Assembly (NCBI GenBank): GCA_031430875.1 | Contig: JANPCI010000106.1 | Span: 1-6,164 of the forward strand | DNA from: Sva-07 sp031430875 | Lineage (GTDB): Bacteria > Actinomycetota > Acidimicrobiia > Acidimicrobiales > Ilumatobacteraceae | Reading direction: 5' to 3' | DNA: 6,164 bases | Shown: in pieces, positions 1-5,591 of the stretch | Layout of the letters: every line of letters starts with the position of its first letter | Numbering within the stretch: position 1 is the first letter of the stretch | The notes under the pieces: generated by a model | The model's input: only the letters and a program-made list of their open reading frames with translations | Told to the model about the DNA's origin: nothing | Database searches by the model: none | Translations under genes and position numbers: made by a program

Positions 1-285
1 ATCACCAAGCCGCCGTCGGCCGAGCTGCGACCCGACCAGCGCGACGATCAGAGCCTGCCGCCCTACGAAGTGCTCGACCCGATCCTGCGGCTCTACGTGG
101 AGGACGACCGCACCGCTGCGGAGATCATCGAGCTCGGCCACGACGAAACGATGGTTCGGCGGATCACCCGACTCGTCGACCTGGCCGAGTACAAGCGACG
201 CCAGTCGCCCCCGGGCGTGCGAGTCAGCCGGAAGGCCTTCGGCAAGGATCGCCGGTTGCCGATCACCAGCGGGTACCGCGGCTGA
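1..285 (+). CDS. nadE: Glutamine-dependent NAD+ synthetase, C-terminal fragment (5' end outside window)
   Basis: The frame is open from base 1 and ends at TGA 283-285, giving 94 residues of the C-terminus. NadE makes NAD+ from nicotinic acid adenine dinucleotide with ATP and ammonia, the last step of NAD synthesis in the cytoplasm. The fragment carries hallmarks of the synthetase domain end: KPPSAELRPDQ near its start, then SLPPYEVLD, EYKRRQSPPGVR and KAFGKDRRLPIT close to the stop. These are the conserved KPP-SAEL-P-Q and KR-Q-PPG-R signatures of bacterial NAD synthetases. The N-terminal amidotransferase and the ATP-binding P-loop lie upstream and cannot be seen, so dependence on glutamine rather than ammonia is inferred from what is usual in actinobacteria. 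The next gene starts 11 bases after the stop on the same strand, so the two may be co-transcribed. Confidence 0.93.
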   Translation: MTKPPSAELRPDQRDDQSLPPYEVLDPILRLYVEDDRTAAEIIELGHDETMVRRITRLVDLAEYKRRQSPPGVRVSRKAFGKDRRLPITSGYRG

Positions 286-296
286 GCGGGCGATTG

Positions 297-743
297 ATGT
301 CGCCGGCACATGCCGAGATCCACCGAACGGTGCGTGATCGTCTCGACCAGAACGACCAGCGCTACACGACCGGCCGACGCGCTGTCGTCGACGCGTTGGC
401 GAGCACCGATGGGCCGGTCACGTTGCCTGAGTTGATCGAGCTGGCTCCGACGCTGGCTCAGAGCTCGGCCTACCGCAACCTGGCGGTACTCGAGGAGGTC
501 GGCGTCGTGCGTCGGTTGGTCCACAGCTCAGATCACGCCCGGTATGAGCTGGCCGAGCAGTTGACCGAGCACCACCATCACCTGATCTGCGAACAGTGCG
601 GGTCGGTTCGTGACGTGACCTTGACGCCGGATCTCGAAAGGCGCCTCGACGCGGCGTTCGCCACGGTGTCGAGTGCCGAGGGGTTCACTCCAGCGCATCA
701 CACGATCGACCTCTACGGCCGTTGCGCCGACTGCCGTTCCTGA
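297..743 (+). CDS. zur: Fur-family metalloregulator, probable zinc uptake repressor Zur
   Basis: This 148-residue protein has the normal length and layout of a Fur-family repressor. The N-terminal winged helix spans about residues 22-85 (TTGRRAVVDAL, then SSAYRNLAVLEEVGVVRRL, the family's recognition-helix region). The C-terminal dimerisation domain contains the HHHHLICEQCG metal motif (His92-95, Cys98, Cys101) and ends with CADC (Cys143, Cys146), which together form the structural Cys4 zinc site. Zinc rather than iron sensing is inferred from context: it lies tail-to-tail with znuBA, and a Zur-like palindrome sits in the znuA-znuC intergenic region. I chose ATG 297; an in-frame TTG at 294 directly precedes it, and neither has a strong ribosome site. 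The gene starts 11 bp after nadE and may be read from the nadE transcript. Its last 31 bp overlap the 3' end of znuB on the other strand. A Fur or Mur role for another metal is possible but less likely. Confidence 0.9.
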   Translation: MSPAHAEIHRTVRDRLDQNDQRYTTGRRAVVDALASTDGPVTLPELIELAPTLAQSSAYRNLAVLEEVGVVRRLVHSSDHARYELAEQLTEHHHHLICEQCGSVRDVTLTPDLERRLDAAFATVSSAEGFTPAHHTIDLYGRCADCRS

Positions 744-1609
744 ATCGACACCGGGGCGCGCCGCGGCAGGTTTCGTGACACGGCCGACACGGCAAGGACG
801 ACGAAGAACAGTACGACCGAGCACAACGCCATTGTTGCGCTCGTTGCGCTGTCGAAGTGATAACTGATCAGGATGCCGACCACGGTGGCGAAGCTCCCGA
901 GCAGCACCGAAACCATCATGATGACGGGAACGCGTCGGGCGATGAGCGTGGCCGCCGCGGGCGGTGCGATCAGGAACGCGAACACCAACAGGTTGCCGAC
1001 CGACTCGAACGACGACACGATCGACACGGCGAGCAGCACGAGCAGCGCCCACTGGGCGAACCCCGGGCGCAGGCCGAGCATGCGGGCGAGCGACGCATCG
1101 AAGGTCATCACCAGGAAGGCTCGGTAGAGCACCACCACTCCGACGAGTGCGATCAGCGCGGCGATCGCCTGGCGGACGAGGTCGGCATCGTCGACGCCGG
1201 TGATCGACCCGAAGAGGAATCGGTTGAGGTCGCCGACGTATGACGCCTGCTGTGTCGACATGATCACCACCGCGAGTGCGAGGAATCCGACGAAGAGCAC
1301 GCCGATCGACGTGTCGTCGGGCAGTGGTGAGTGACGACGAATCACGCTGATGCCGAGCACCATCGCCCCGGCAGCGACGAACGCCCCGATCGAGGTGTTG
1401 ACGCCGATGATGAACGCCACGGCGATCCCCGGCAGTACGCCGTGGGCCAGTGCGTCGCCCAGAAAACTCATCCCACGCAACACCACCCACGTGCCCACGA
1501 GCGATGTCGTGATGACGGTGAGGATGCCGGCGAGCAGCGCGTCGCGCATGAACTGGTTGTCGGTGAATGGAGCGATCCACCACCCCCATGGATCGGCCAG
1601 GAACTCCAT
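713..1609 (-). CDS. znuB: Zinc ABC transporter, membrane permease subunit ZnuB
   Basis: This 298-residue, very hydrophobic protein belongs to the ABC-3 family of Zn/Mn permeases. About eight membrane segments can be seen, roughly at residues 23-44, 52-70, 73-92, 101-119, 148-165, 184-204, 206-224 and 230-250, with a last one near 258-277. Family signatures are FLGDALAHGVLPGIA (49-63), DLNRFLFGSI (127-136) and SVGNLLVFAFLIAPPAAA (203-220). It would form the transmembrane channel taking zinc from ZnuA and powered by ZnuC. The ATG at 1609 overlaps the TGA of znuA (TGATG, one shared base). An in-frame GTG at 1612 gives the classic GTGA four-base overlap and is equally possible; either way translation is coupled to znuA, and no Shine-Dalgarno sequence is visible. 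The Arg-rich C-terminal tail (residues 279-298) is cytoplasmic, and its coding end overlaps the zur 3' end by 31 bp. Confidence 0.93.
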   Translation of the reverse strand: MEFLADPWGWWIAPFTDNQFMRDALLAGILTVITTSLVGTWVVLRGMSFLGDALAHGVLPGIAVAFIIGVNTSIGAFVAAGAMVLGISVIRRHSPLPDDTSIGVLFVGFLALAVVIMSTQQASYVGDLNRFLFGSITGVDDADLVRQAIAALIALVGVVVLYRAFLVMTFDASLARMLGLRPGFAQWALLVLLAVSIVSSFESVGNLLVFAFLIAPPAAATLIARRVPVIMMVSVLLGSFATVVGILISYHFDSATSATMALCSVVLFFVVLAVSAVSRNLPRRAPVSIQERQSAQRP

Positions 1610-2586
1610 CACGTGCTGGTGCGGAGAGCGTCCACGATCGTCTGGGCGGTCGTGGTGAGCCAGGTGACGTAGGTGGCGGTGTTGCTGTCGGGCTCACCGA
1701 GTGTGTCGGTCTGGAGGGTGACCACGTCGACGTCGCCGACACGTGCGGCCAGCGCCTCGGTGTCTGTCGACGAGTGCTGGGTCTCGGCGAAGATCGTCGG
1801 AACGCCGGTCTGTTCGACGATGCCGGCGAGTTCCTCGAGTTGGGCAGGGTTCGTGGCACTCAGTGAACTCGGCGACGGAATGACACTGCCGAGGATCTCG
1901 AAGTCGTACCTGTCGGCGAAGTAGCTCAGCGAGTCGTGGTTGGTGACGAGCAGCCGCTCGTCGACCGGGATCGATGCGACGTTTGCGGCAATGTCGGTGT
2001 CGAGTTTGGCGAGTTGATCGGTGAAGTCGGCGACACAGGCGTCGAGCGCTTCGCGGTCGAGGCCCGCCTTGGCAAGCGCGTCTGCAATGGCCGCAAGTGT
2101 CGCTGCGACTCTGGTCGGGTCGAACCAGATGTGCGGGTCGTCGGTGCCGTGTTCCTCGCCGGCAAGCTCCTCGTCGCTTGACTCGTCGGCGTGCTCCTCG
2201 TCGCCCGCCGGGAGCGTTTCGACGAATTCACCGACACGCACGACAGGGATACCCTCGGACTCCACGGCGCCGATGATGTCGGCCATCGACTCCTCCAGGC
2301 CGAGTCCGTTGGCGACGATGAGGGCAGCGCCGCCCATTGCTTCGCGGTCCTTCAACGACGCTTCGAATGAGTGGGGGTCGCCGCCGGCGGGAACGATGGT
2401 CCGAACGTCGGCGAGCCCGTCGCAGGCCACGTTGCGGACCACGTCGGCCCAGATCGTGGTGGTGGCAACCACGGTCGGGGCTCCGTTCGGTGACTCGGCC
2501 GATGAGTCGGTGGTCTGGTCAGACCCACATGCAGCCATGACCAGTGCAAGAGCAACGAGCGGAGTGATCGCTTGCCGGAACAGCAT
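1609..2586 (-). CDS. znuA: Zinc ABC transporter, substrate-binding lipoprotein ZnuA
   Basis: This 325-residue cluster A-I metal-binding lipoprotein captures zinc outside the membrane and hands it to ZnuB. A short signal peptide with a hydrophobic core ends in the lipobox MAAC, with lipidated Cys20, followed by a polar linker. Likely metal ligands are His72 (GGDPHSFE), His152 (DPHIWFDP), His217 (TNHDSL) and Asp294 (LQTDTLG). Three histidines fit zinc; Mn-binding homologues usually have Glu at the third position. The loop at residues 129-150, where ZnuA proteins often have a His-rich stretch, is instead strongly acidic with only two histidines (DEEHADESSDEE...EEHGTDD). Cys55 and Cys184 might form a disulfide. 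I chose ATG 2586 because it gives a proper signal peptide and lies 7 nt after a -10 box. Longer starts back to 2622 would run through the operator and add a non-signal-like N-terminus. It heads a znuA-znuB operon under the predicted Zur site. Confidence 0.93.
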   Translation of the reverse strand: MLFRQAITPLVALALVMAACGSDQTTDSSAESPNGAPTVVATTTIWADVVRNVACDGLADVRTIVPAGGDPHSFEASLKDREAMGGAALIVANGLGLEESMADIIGAVESEGIPVVRVGEFVETLPAGDEEHADESSDEELAGEEHGTDDPHIWFDPTRVAATLAAIADALAKAGLDREALDACVADFTDQLAKLDTDIAANVASIPVDERLLVTNHDSLSYFADRYDFEILGSVIPSPSSLSATNPAQLEELAGIVEQTGVPTIFAETQHSSTDTEALAARVGDVDVVTLQTDTLGEPDSNTATYVTWLTTTAQTIVDALRTST

Positions 2587-2599
2587 CCTCACGATGATA

Positions 2600-2616
2600 G
2601 TGAGAACTATTCTCAC
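2600..2616. promoter_or_regulatory. Predicted Zur operator (Zur box) shared by znuAB and znuC
   Basis: GTGAGAACTATTCTCAC is a perfect inverted repeat with 7-base arms (GTGAGAA / TTCTCAC) and a 3-base centre. Its core has the TGA-N9-TCA form typical of actinobacterial Zur boxes. It is the only such element seen in the window and lies in the 44-bp gap between the divergent znuA and znuC starts. It coincides exactly with the spacer between the -35 and -10 of the znuA promoter. A Fur-family regulator gene lies at the far end of the same locus. Zur as the binding protein is an inference from context and motif form. Confidence 0.82.
2608..2613 (+). promoter_or_regulatory. Possible -10 box for znuC inside the Zur operator
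   Basis: TATTCT (4 of 6 matches to TATAAT) lies on the plus strand within the right half of the palindrome, 17 bases before the znuC ATG. It would place the start of transcription near 2620 and give a leader of about ten bases. No convincing -35 is seen 16-18 bp upstream, so the call is weak. If real, the same operator would block both divergent promoters. Confidence 0.3.
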
Positions 2617-2630
2617 TTCCAAGCGCTAAC

Positions 2631-3488
2631 ATGGGGATTGTGGATTTCGTCGTTGCGCAACTCGACAACGTCTCGGTCCGCTACGCGGACGTCATTGCCC
2701 TCGATCGAACGACGACGTCGTTCGAAGCGAGTCGTTCGGTGGCGCTCGTCGGCGCCAACGGCAGTGGCAAGAGCACACTGCTGCTCCTTCTCGCCGGTCT
2801 CCTGTCGCCCACGGTGGGAACGGTCGAACGTGCCGAGGGAGTCGAAGCGGCGTTCGTCGCCCAGCAGCACGGCCACCACGACTGGATGCCGCTGCCGGTC
2901 GAGGAGGTGCTCAGAATGGGGTGTTATCGACGGCGCGGACTGCTCGGGCGGATCACCAAGGACGATCGCGAGGAGATCCGGCGGGTCGCCGAACGCCTGG
3001 AGGTCGTCGACCTGATGGGCCGCTCGTTCGGCGAGTTGTCGGGAGGCCAGCGTCAGCGTGTACTCGTTGCTCAGGCGCTGATCGGTGCGCCGGGAATGCT
3101 GCTCCTCGACGAGCCGATCACCGGCCTCGACCTGCCCAGCCAGGAGACCATCCTGCGGATCGTCGACGAGGAGGTCGCACGTGGTGCAGCGGTCGTCTTC
3201 TCGACCCACCACCTCGAAGAGGCCAAGCGCGCCGACAGGGTGATGCTGCTCGCCGGCTGCGTCATCGCCGATGGTGCGGCCCCCGACGTACTGCAACCCG
3301 AGTACCTCGCAATGGCCTTCGGTGGGCGGCTGCTCAAGGTCGGCACAGAGGCCCTGCTCGTCGACGATCACGGCCATGGTCACGGTCATGGCCACGGCGA
3401 CGACCACCACGACGATGTCGGCCACCGCCATCTGCACGAGCCCGAACATGCGGCTGAACACCGCGACGAGGCGACCCGGCAGGCGTAG
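2631..3488 (+). CDS. znuC: Zinc ABC transporter, ATP-binding subunit ZnuC with His-rich C-terminal tail
   Basis: This 285-residue ABC ATPase would drive zinc import through ZnuB. All catalytic motifs are intact: Walker A GANGSGKST (41-49), Q-loop around Gln78-79, signature LSGGQ (136-140), Walker B MLLLDEP (156-162), D-loop GLDLPS (165-170) and switch His193 (STHHLEEA). ZnuC-type ATPases usually end near residue 250. Here residues 245-277 form an extra tail with 12 histidines, opening with five His-Gly pairs (247-256) and continuing with Asp, Glu and further His. The tail is cytoplasmic and probably binds Zn2+, as a store or as a sensor limiting transport; this is inference. I chose ATG 2631; an in-frame GTG at 2640 is possible and no clear Shine-Dalgarno is present for either. 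The gene is split from znuAB by divergent orientation, yet all three genes flank one operator. Confidence 0.93.
   Translation: MGIVDFVVAQLDNVSVRYADVIALDRTTTSFEASRSVALVGANGSGKSTLLLLLAGLLSPTVGTVERAEGVEAAFVAQQHGHHDWMPLPVEEVLRMGCYRRRGLLGRITKDDREEIRRVAERLEVVDLMGRSFGELSGGQRQRVLVAQALIGAPGMLLLDEPITGLDLPSQETILRIVDEEVARGAAVVFSTHHLEEAKRADRVMLLAGCVIADGAAPDVLQPEYLAMAFGGRLLKVGTEALLVDDHGHGHGHGHGDDHHDDVGHRHLHEPEHAAEHRDEATRQA
3369..3398 (+). repeat. Hexanucleotide repeat CAYGGY x5 coding His-Gly pairs in ZnuC
   Basis: Five consecutive copies of CAYGGY code for residues 247-256 of ZnuC. The third-position wobble varies (CAC/CAT, GGC/GGT), so the array is old or selected at protein level rather than a fresh slippage product. 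It contains a 7-bp inverted repeat, GGCCATG...CATGGCC. Twelve bases of it (GGTCACGGTCAT) recur at the start of the downstream YibE/F gene, where they also code for His and Gly. Confidence 0.75.
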
Positions 3489-3653
3489 CCATCGGTCTCG
3501 CGGCTGCTTCGATCGCGGTGTCCGATTCGCCGATCAGGAACTCAGAGCGGTTCGCGAAGTACACCGTGCCCGGCAGTCATCTCACGCAGCCAGTACCAAG
3601 AGGCAGCACGCACCATCGTCGCACTCGTGGCTGGGTTCGATCACACTGGTGTG
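3489..3653. other. Intergenic gap between znuC and the YibE/F gene
   Basis: These 165 bases hold no gene I can support on the plus strand. I see no clear promoter, U-tract terminator or tRNA. On the minus strand a short open stretch starting at GTG 3564 has a protein-like composition and is treated as a finding. A short palindrome overlaps the 3' edge. Confidence 0.5.
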
Positions 3654-3655
3654 AT
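3640..3655. repeat. Inverted repeat overlapping the YibE/F gene start
   Basis: ATCACACTGGTGTGAT has perfect 7-base arms (ATCACAC / GTGTGAT) around a 2-base centre, and its last two bases are the first two of the ATG at 3654. It could be an operator or a hairpin controlling access to the start codon. It does not resemble the predicted Zur box at 2600-2616. A chance palindrome cannot be excluded. Confidence 0.4.
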
Positions 3656-4847
3656 GGGTCACGGTCATTCACACTCAGTCGACGTTGCTCATGATCTCGA
3701 CGAACTCGTCGATCCTGGGATACGCAGATCTCTTTGGATCGCGGTCGGCATGTGCGCAGCGGTCGTCGTTGTGGGGCTCATCGCCCTCTGGCCGAGCGGT
3801 GGCGGCGACCGGCTCGACCCGCTTGGCCTTGGTGGAGATCCCGTCAGGGCGTCGGTCGTGTCGGTGGCCGAGGTGCCCTGCTCATTCGACCCGTTGCTGG
3901 CGTGCAAACTCGTCGGGGTGCTCGTCTCGGAGGGCGAGTACCGCAGCGAGCAGTTCGACATCGAGCAGCCGGTCGACAGCACCATCTCATCGGGTGACGG
4001 GATCCTGGTCGATCTCGTCGACCTTGGGAGTGGCACCGTCCAGGCCGTCTTCTACGATTTCGAGCGCAGCACGCCCATGTTGCTCCTCGTGATCCTGTTC
4101 GTGACGGCGATCGTCGTCCTCGGGCGCTGGCGGGGAGTTGGCGCGCTCGCGGGGCTGGCGATGAGCTTCGTCGTGATCGTCGTGTTCGCGTTGCCTGCCC
4201 TGCTCGAGGGCAGAAATGCTGTCGCTGTTGCGATCGTGACCGCGGGCGCCATCGCCTTCATCGCGTTGTTCCTCGCGCATGGTCGCGGACTGTCCACCGC
4301 TGTGGCGCTGCTCTCAACTCTTGCAAGCTTGGCGATCACCGCCCTGCTAGCCGGCGTGTTCCTCGCCGCGTCGAACTTCACGGGCTTCGGCGACGAGAAT
4401 GTCGGCTTCTTGGATGCGTTGGGTTCGCAGATCGATCCACGGGGGTTGTTGCTGGCCGGCATCGTGATCGGGTCGCTCGGTGTCCTCGACGACGTGACGG
4501 TCACCCAGGTGTCGGCGGTGTGGGAACTGAAGCGGGCAACACCCGATGCGACCTTCTCCGAGTTGTATGCCCAGGCGCTGCGAATCGGTCGCGATCACAT
4601 CTCATCCACCGTCAACACGCTGTTCCTCGCGTACGCCGGAGCATCACTGCCACTGCTGCTGCTCTTCAGCGAGGCCAACGAGGGCCTGGGCTCGGTGGCG
4701 ACACGCGAGATCGTGGCCGTCGAGATTGTTCGTGCGCTGGTGGGGTCGGTGGGCCTTGTCGCCTCGGTGCCGATCAGTACCGCCCTCGCTGCCAAGGTGT
4801 TGGCATCCACGAACCGGGATCCCGAACCGAGCGAGGTCGCCTCATGA
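3654..4847 (+). CDS. YibE/F-family multi-pass membrane protein with His-rich N-terminus
   Basis: This 397-residue integral membrane protein matches the YibE/F-like family, whose biochemical role is not established. It opens with MGHGHSHSVDVAHD, a short cytoplasmic metal-binding-like stretch. One membrane span follows at about 27-46, then a non-membrane domain (about 47-140) with two cysteines, Cys76 and Cys84, possibly a disulfide. Further spans lie near 142-156, 162-183, 187-207, 214-238, 264-279, 321-338 and 353-383. Family hallmarks are GSLGVLDDVTVTQ (273-285) and IGRDHISSTVNTLFLAYAG (311-329). I chose ATG 3654; in-frame GTGs at 3651 and 3627 are alternatives, and no ribosome site is evident for any of them. 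It follows znuC on the same strand after 165 bp and overlaps the Nudix gene by four bases. The position and the His-rich start hint at metal handling, but that is inference. Confidence 0.85.
   Translation: MGHGHSHSVDVAHDLDELVDPGIRRSLWIAVGMCAAVVVVGLIALWPSGGGDRLDPLGLGGDPVRASVVSVAEVPCSFDPLLACKLVGVLVSEGEYRSEQFDIEQPVDSTISSGDGILVDLVDLGSGTVQAVFYDFERSTPMLLLVILFVTAIVVLGRWRGVGALAGLAMSFVVIVVFALPALLEGRNAVAVAIVTAGAIAFIALFLAHGRGLSTAVALLSTLASLAITALLAGVFLAASNFTGFGDENVGFLDALGSQIDPRGLLLAGIVIGSLGVLDDVTVTQVSAVWELKRATPDATFSELYAQALRIGRDHISSTVNTLFLAYAGASLPLLLLFSEANEGLGSVATREIVAVEIVRALVGSVGLVASVPISTALAAKVLASTNRDPEPSEVAS
4831..4836 (+). promoter_or_regulatory. Ribosome binding site of the Nudix gene
   Basis: GCGAGG lies seven bases before ATG 4844, inside the end of the YibE/F gene. 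It supports the start at 4844 over any longer reading and fits re-initiation by ribosomes finishing the upstream gene. Confidence 0.55.
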
Positions 4848-5566
4848 TCGACTTCGACGAACAGCTCCGCGAGCGGATCAGATCCAATCTCTCGCGTCAT
4901 GACCGAACCGAGCTGGCGCTCGACGGTCGGCGTCACGCGGCCGTGGCGATCCTCCTCGTCGATTCGGAGCTGGGCACCGATGTCGACGACCCCTATGGGG
5001 CAACCCCGGCGGAGATGTCGGTGGTTCCATCCGACACTTCGGGTCTCGATGGCCGCATGGCCGATGTGGCAGGAGGCGCATCGTTCGTGCTCTGTCGTCG
5101 CAGCGCCGGCCTCAACCGGCATGCGTCGCAGTGGGCGCTGCCCGGTGGACGACTCGATCCTGGCGAGGGGCCCATCGAGGCGGCGCTGCGCGAGACCGAT
5201 GAAGAGATCGGGGTGCGACTCGATGAGACCTCGGTGCTCGGTCTGCTCGACGACTACGCCACGCGATCCGGCTACGTGATCACACCGGTAGTGGTGTGGG
5301 GCGGGTCATCGGTCGAGTTGATACCCGATCCGGGCGAGGTGCTCGCGGTGTACCGGATCGGACTGCACGAACTCACCCGAGACGACTCGCCCCGTTTCGT
5401 GACGATTCCCGAGAGTGATCGGCCCGTCGTCCAGGTCCCATTGGGCGGCGACCTGATCCACGCTCCAACTGGAGCAGTCCTCGTGCAGTTCCGCTGGGTG
5501 GCCCTCGACGGCCGGATCAATGAGCGCGTTGCCGATTTCGAGCAACCCGTCTTCGCCTGGGGGTGA
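4844..5566 (+). CDS. Nudix hydrolase, CoA pyrophosphatase-like
   Basis: This 240-residue cytoplasmic protein carries a complete Nudix box at residues 102-124 (G-x5-E-x7-RE-x2-EE-x-GV, with Glu108, Arg116, Glu117, Glu120 and Glu121), where Mg2+ and the substrate pyrophosphate are bound. Just before it, CRRSAGLNRHASQWALPGGR (84-103) resembles the RS-L-H-Q-FPGG pattern of NudL-type CoA pyrophosphatases, so CoA or another nucleoside-diphosphate derivative is the likeliest substrate; substrate prediction in this superfamily is weak. Between the first strand (HAAVAILLVD, 31-40) and the strand FVLCRRS (81-87) lies an insert of about 40 residues. The start ATG 4844 overlaps the preceding TGA (ATGA) and has a GCGAGG site 7 bases upstream; a longer reading would lie wholly inside the membrane protein gene. 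It is coupled in translation to the YibE/F gene, though no functional link is obvious. Confidence 0.88.
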   Translation: MIDFDEQLRERIRSNLSRHDRTELALDGRRHAAVAILLVDSELGTDVDDPYGATPAEMSVVPSDTSGLDGRMADVAGGASFVLCRRSAGLNRHASQWALPGGRLDPGEGPIEAALRETDEEIGVRLDETSVLGLLDDYATRSGYVITPVVVWGGSSVELIPDPGEVLAVYRIGLHELTRDDSPRFVTIPESDRPVVQVPLGGDLIHAPTGAVLVQFRWVALDGRINERVADFEQPVFAWG

Positions 5567-5568
5567 AC

Positions 5569-5589
5569 GAGACGTGGGTCCCGCGTCTC
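5569..5589. terminator. Hairpin between convergent Nudix and dut genes, likely bidirectional terminator
   Basis: GAGACG (5569-5574) pairs with CGTCTC (5584-5589), a T-G wobble follows, and GGG (5576-5578) faces CCC (5580-5582) around a tight centre. The 21-bp structure almost fills the 25 bases between the two stop codons. No run of T follows on either strand, so it would be a non-canonical terminator or a 3'-end stabiliser. Confidence 0.6.
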
Positions 5590-5591
5590 AC

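Larger units (their letters stand above)
2594..2622 (-). promoter_or_regulatory. znuA promoter, leaderless type
   Basis: Reading the minus strand, TTGGAA (2622-2617) serves as the -35, then a 17-bp spacer (2616-2600), then TATCAT (2599-2594) as the -10. The A of the znuA ATG lies after a further 7 nt, the usual distance from -10 to the transcription start. This predicts a leaderless znuA mRNA, which is common in actinobacteria. The spacer is occupied exactly by the 17-bp palindrome, so a bound repressor would exclude RNA polymerase. No competing Shine-Dalgarno arrangement is needed. The hexamers match the sigma-70 consensus in 4 of 6 and 5 of 6 positions. Confidence 0.7.

Noticed and set aside
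857..1672. Several plus-strand open frames opposite znuB (for example 857-1243 and 1331-1672)
   Set aside because: They are antisense to ZnuB, dominated by His, Asp, Arg and Glu from complemented membrane codons, and have no recognisable domain.
528..1859. Long minus-strand reading frame of 443 codons across znuB and the end of znuA
   Set aside because: It is out of frame with the clear ZnuB and ZnuA proteins, is extremely rich in Arg, His and Pro, and matches no family; it is a by-product of high GC in another frame.
2587..2622. Longer ZnuA start at 2622
   Set aside because: It would put the -10 box and operator inside the coding sequence and add 12 residues before an already complete lipoprotein signal peptide.
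2613..3461. Long minus-strand reading frame of 282 codons opposite znuC
   Set aside because: It is antisense to an ABC ATPase with every motif intact, and open frames on the complement are common at this GC content.
3628..3650. tRNA-like T-arm (GGGTTCGATC)
   Set aside because: The bases on either side of the loop do not pair to form the 5-bp stem, and no acceptor or anticodon arms are found.
4520..4843. Longer Nudix protein start at 4520
   Set aside because: The extra 108 residues lie entirely inside the YibE/F gene in another frame and look non-natural; ATG 4844 has a ribosome site and an ATGA overlap.
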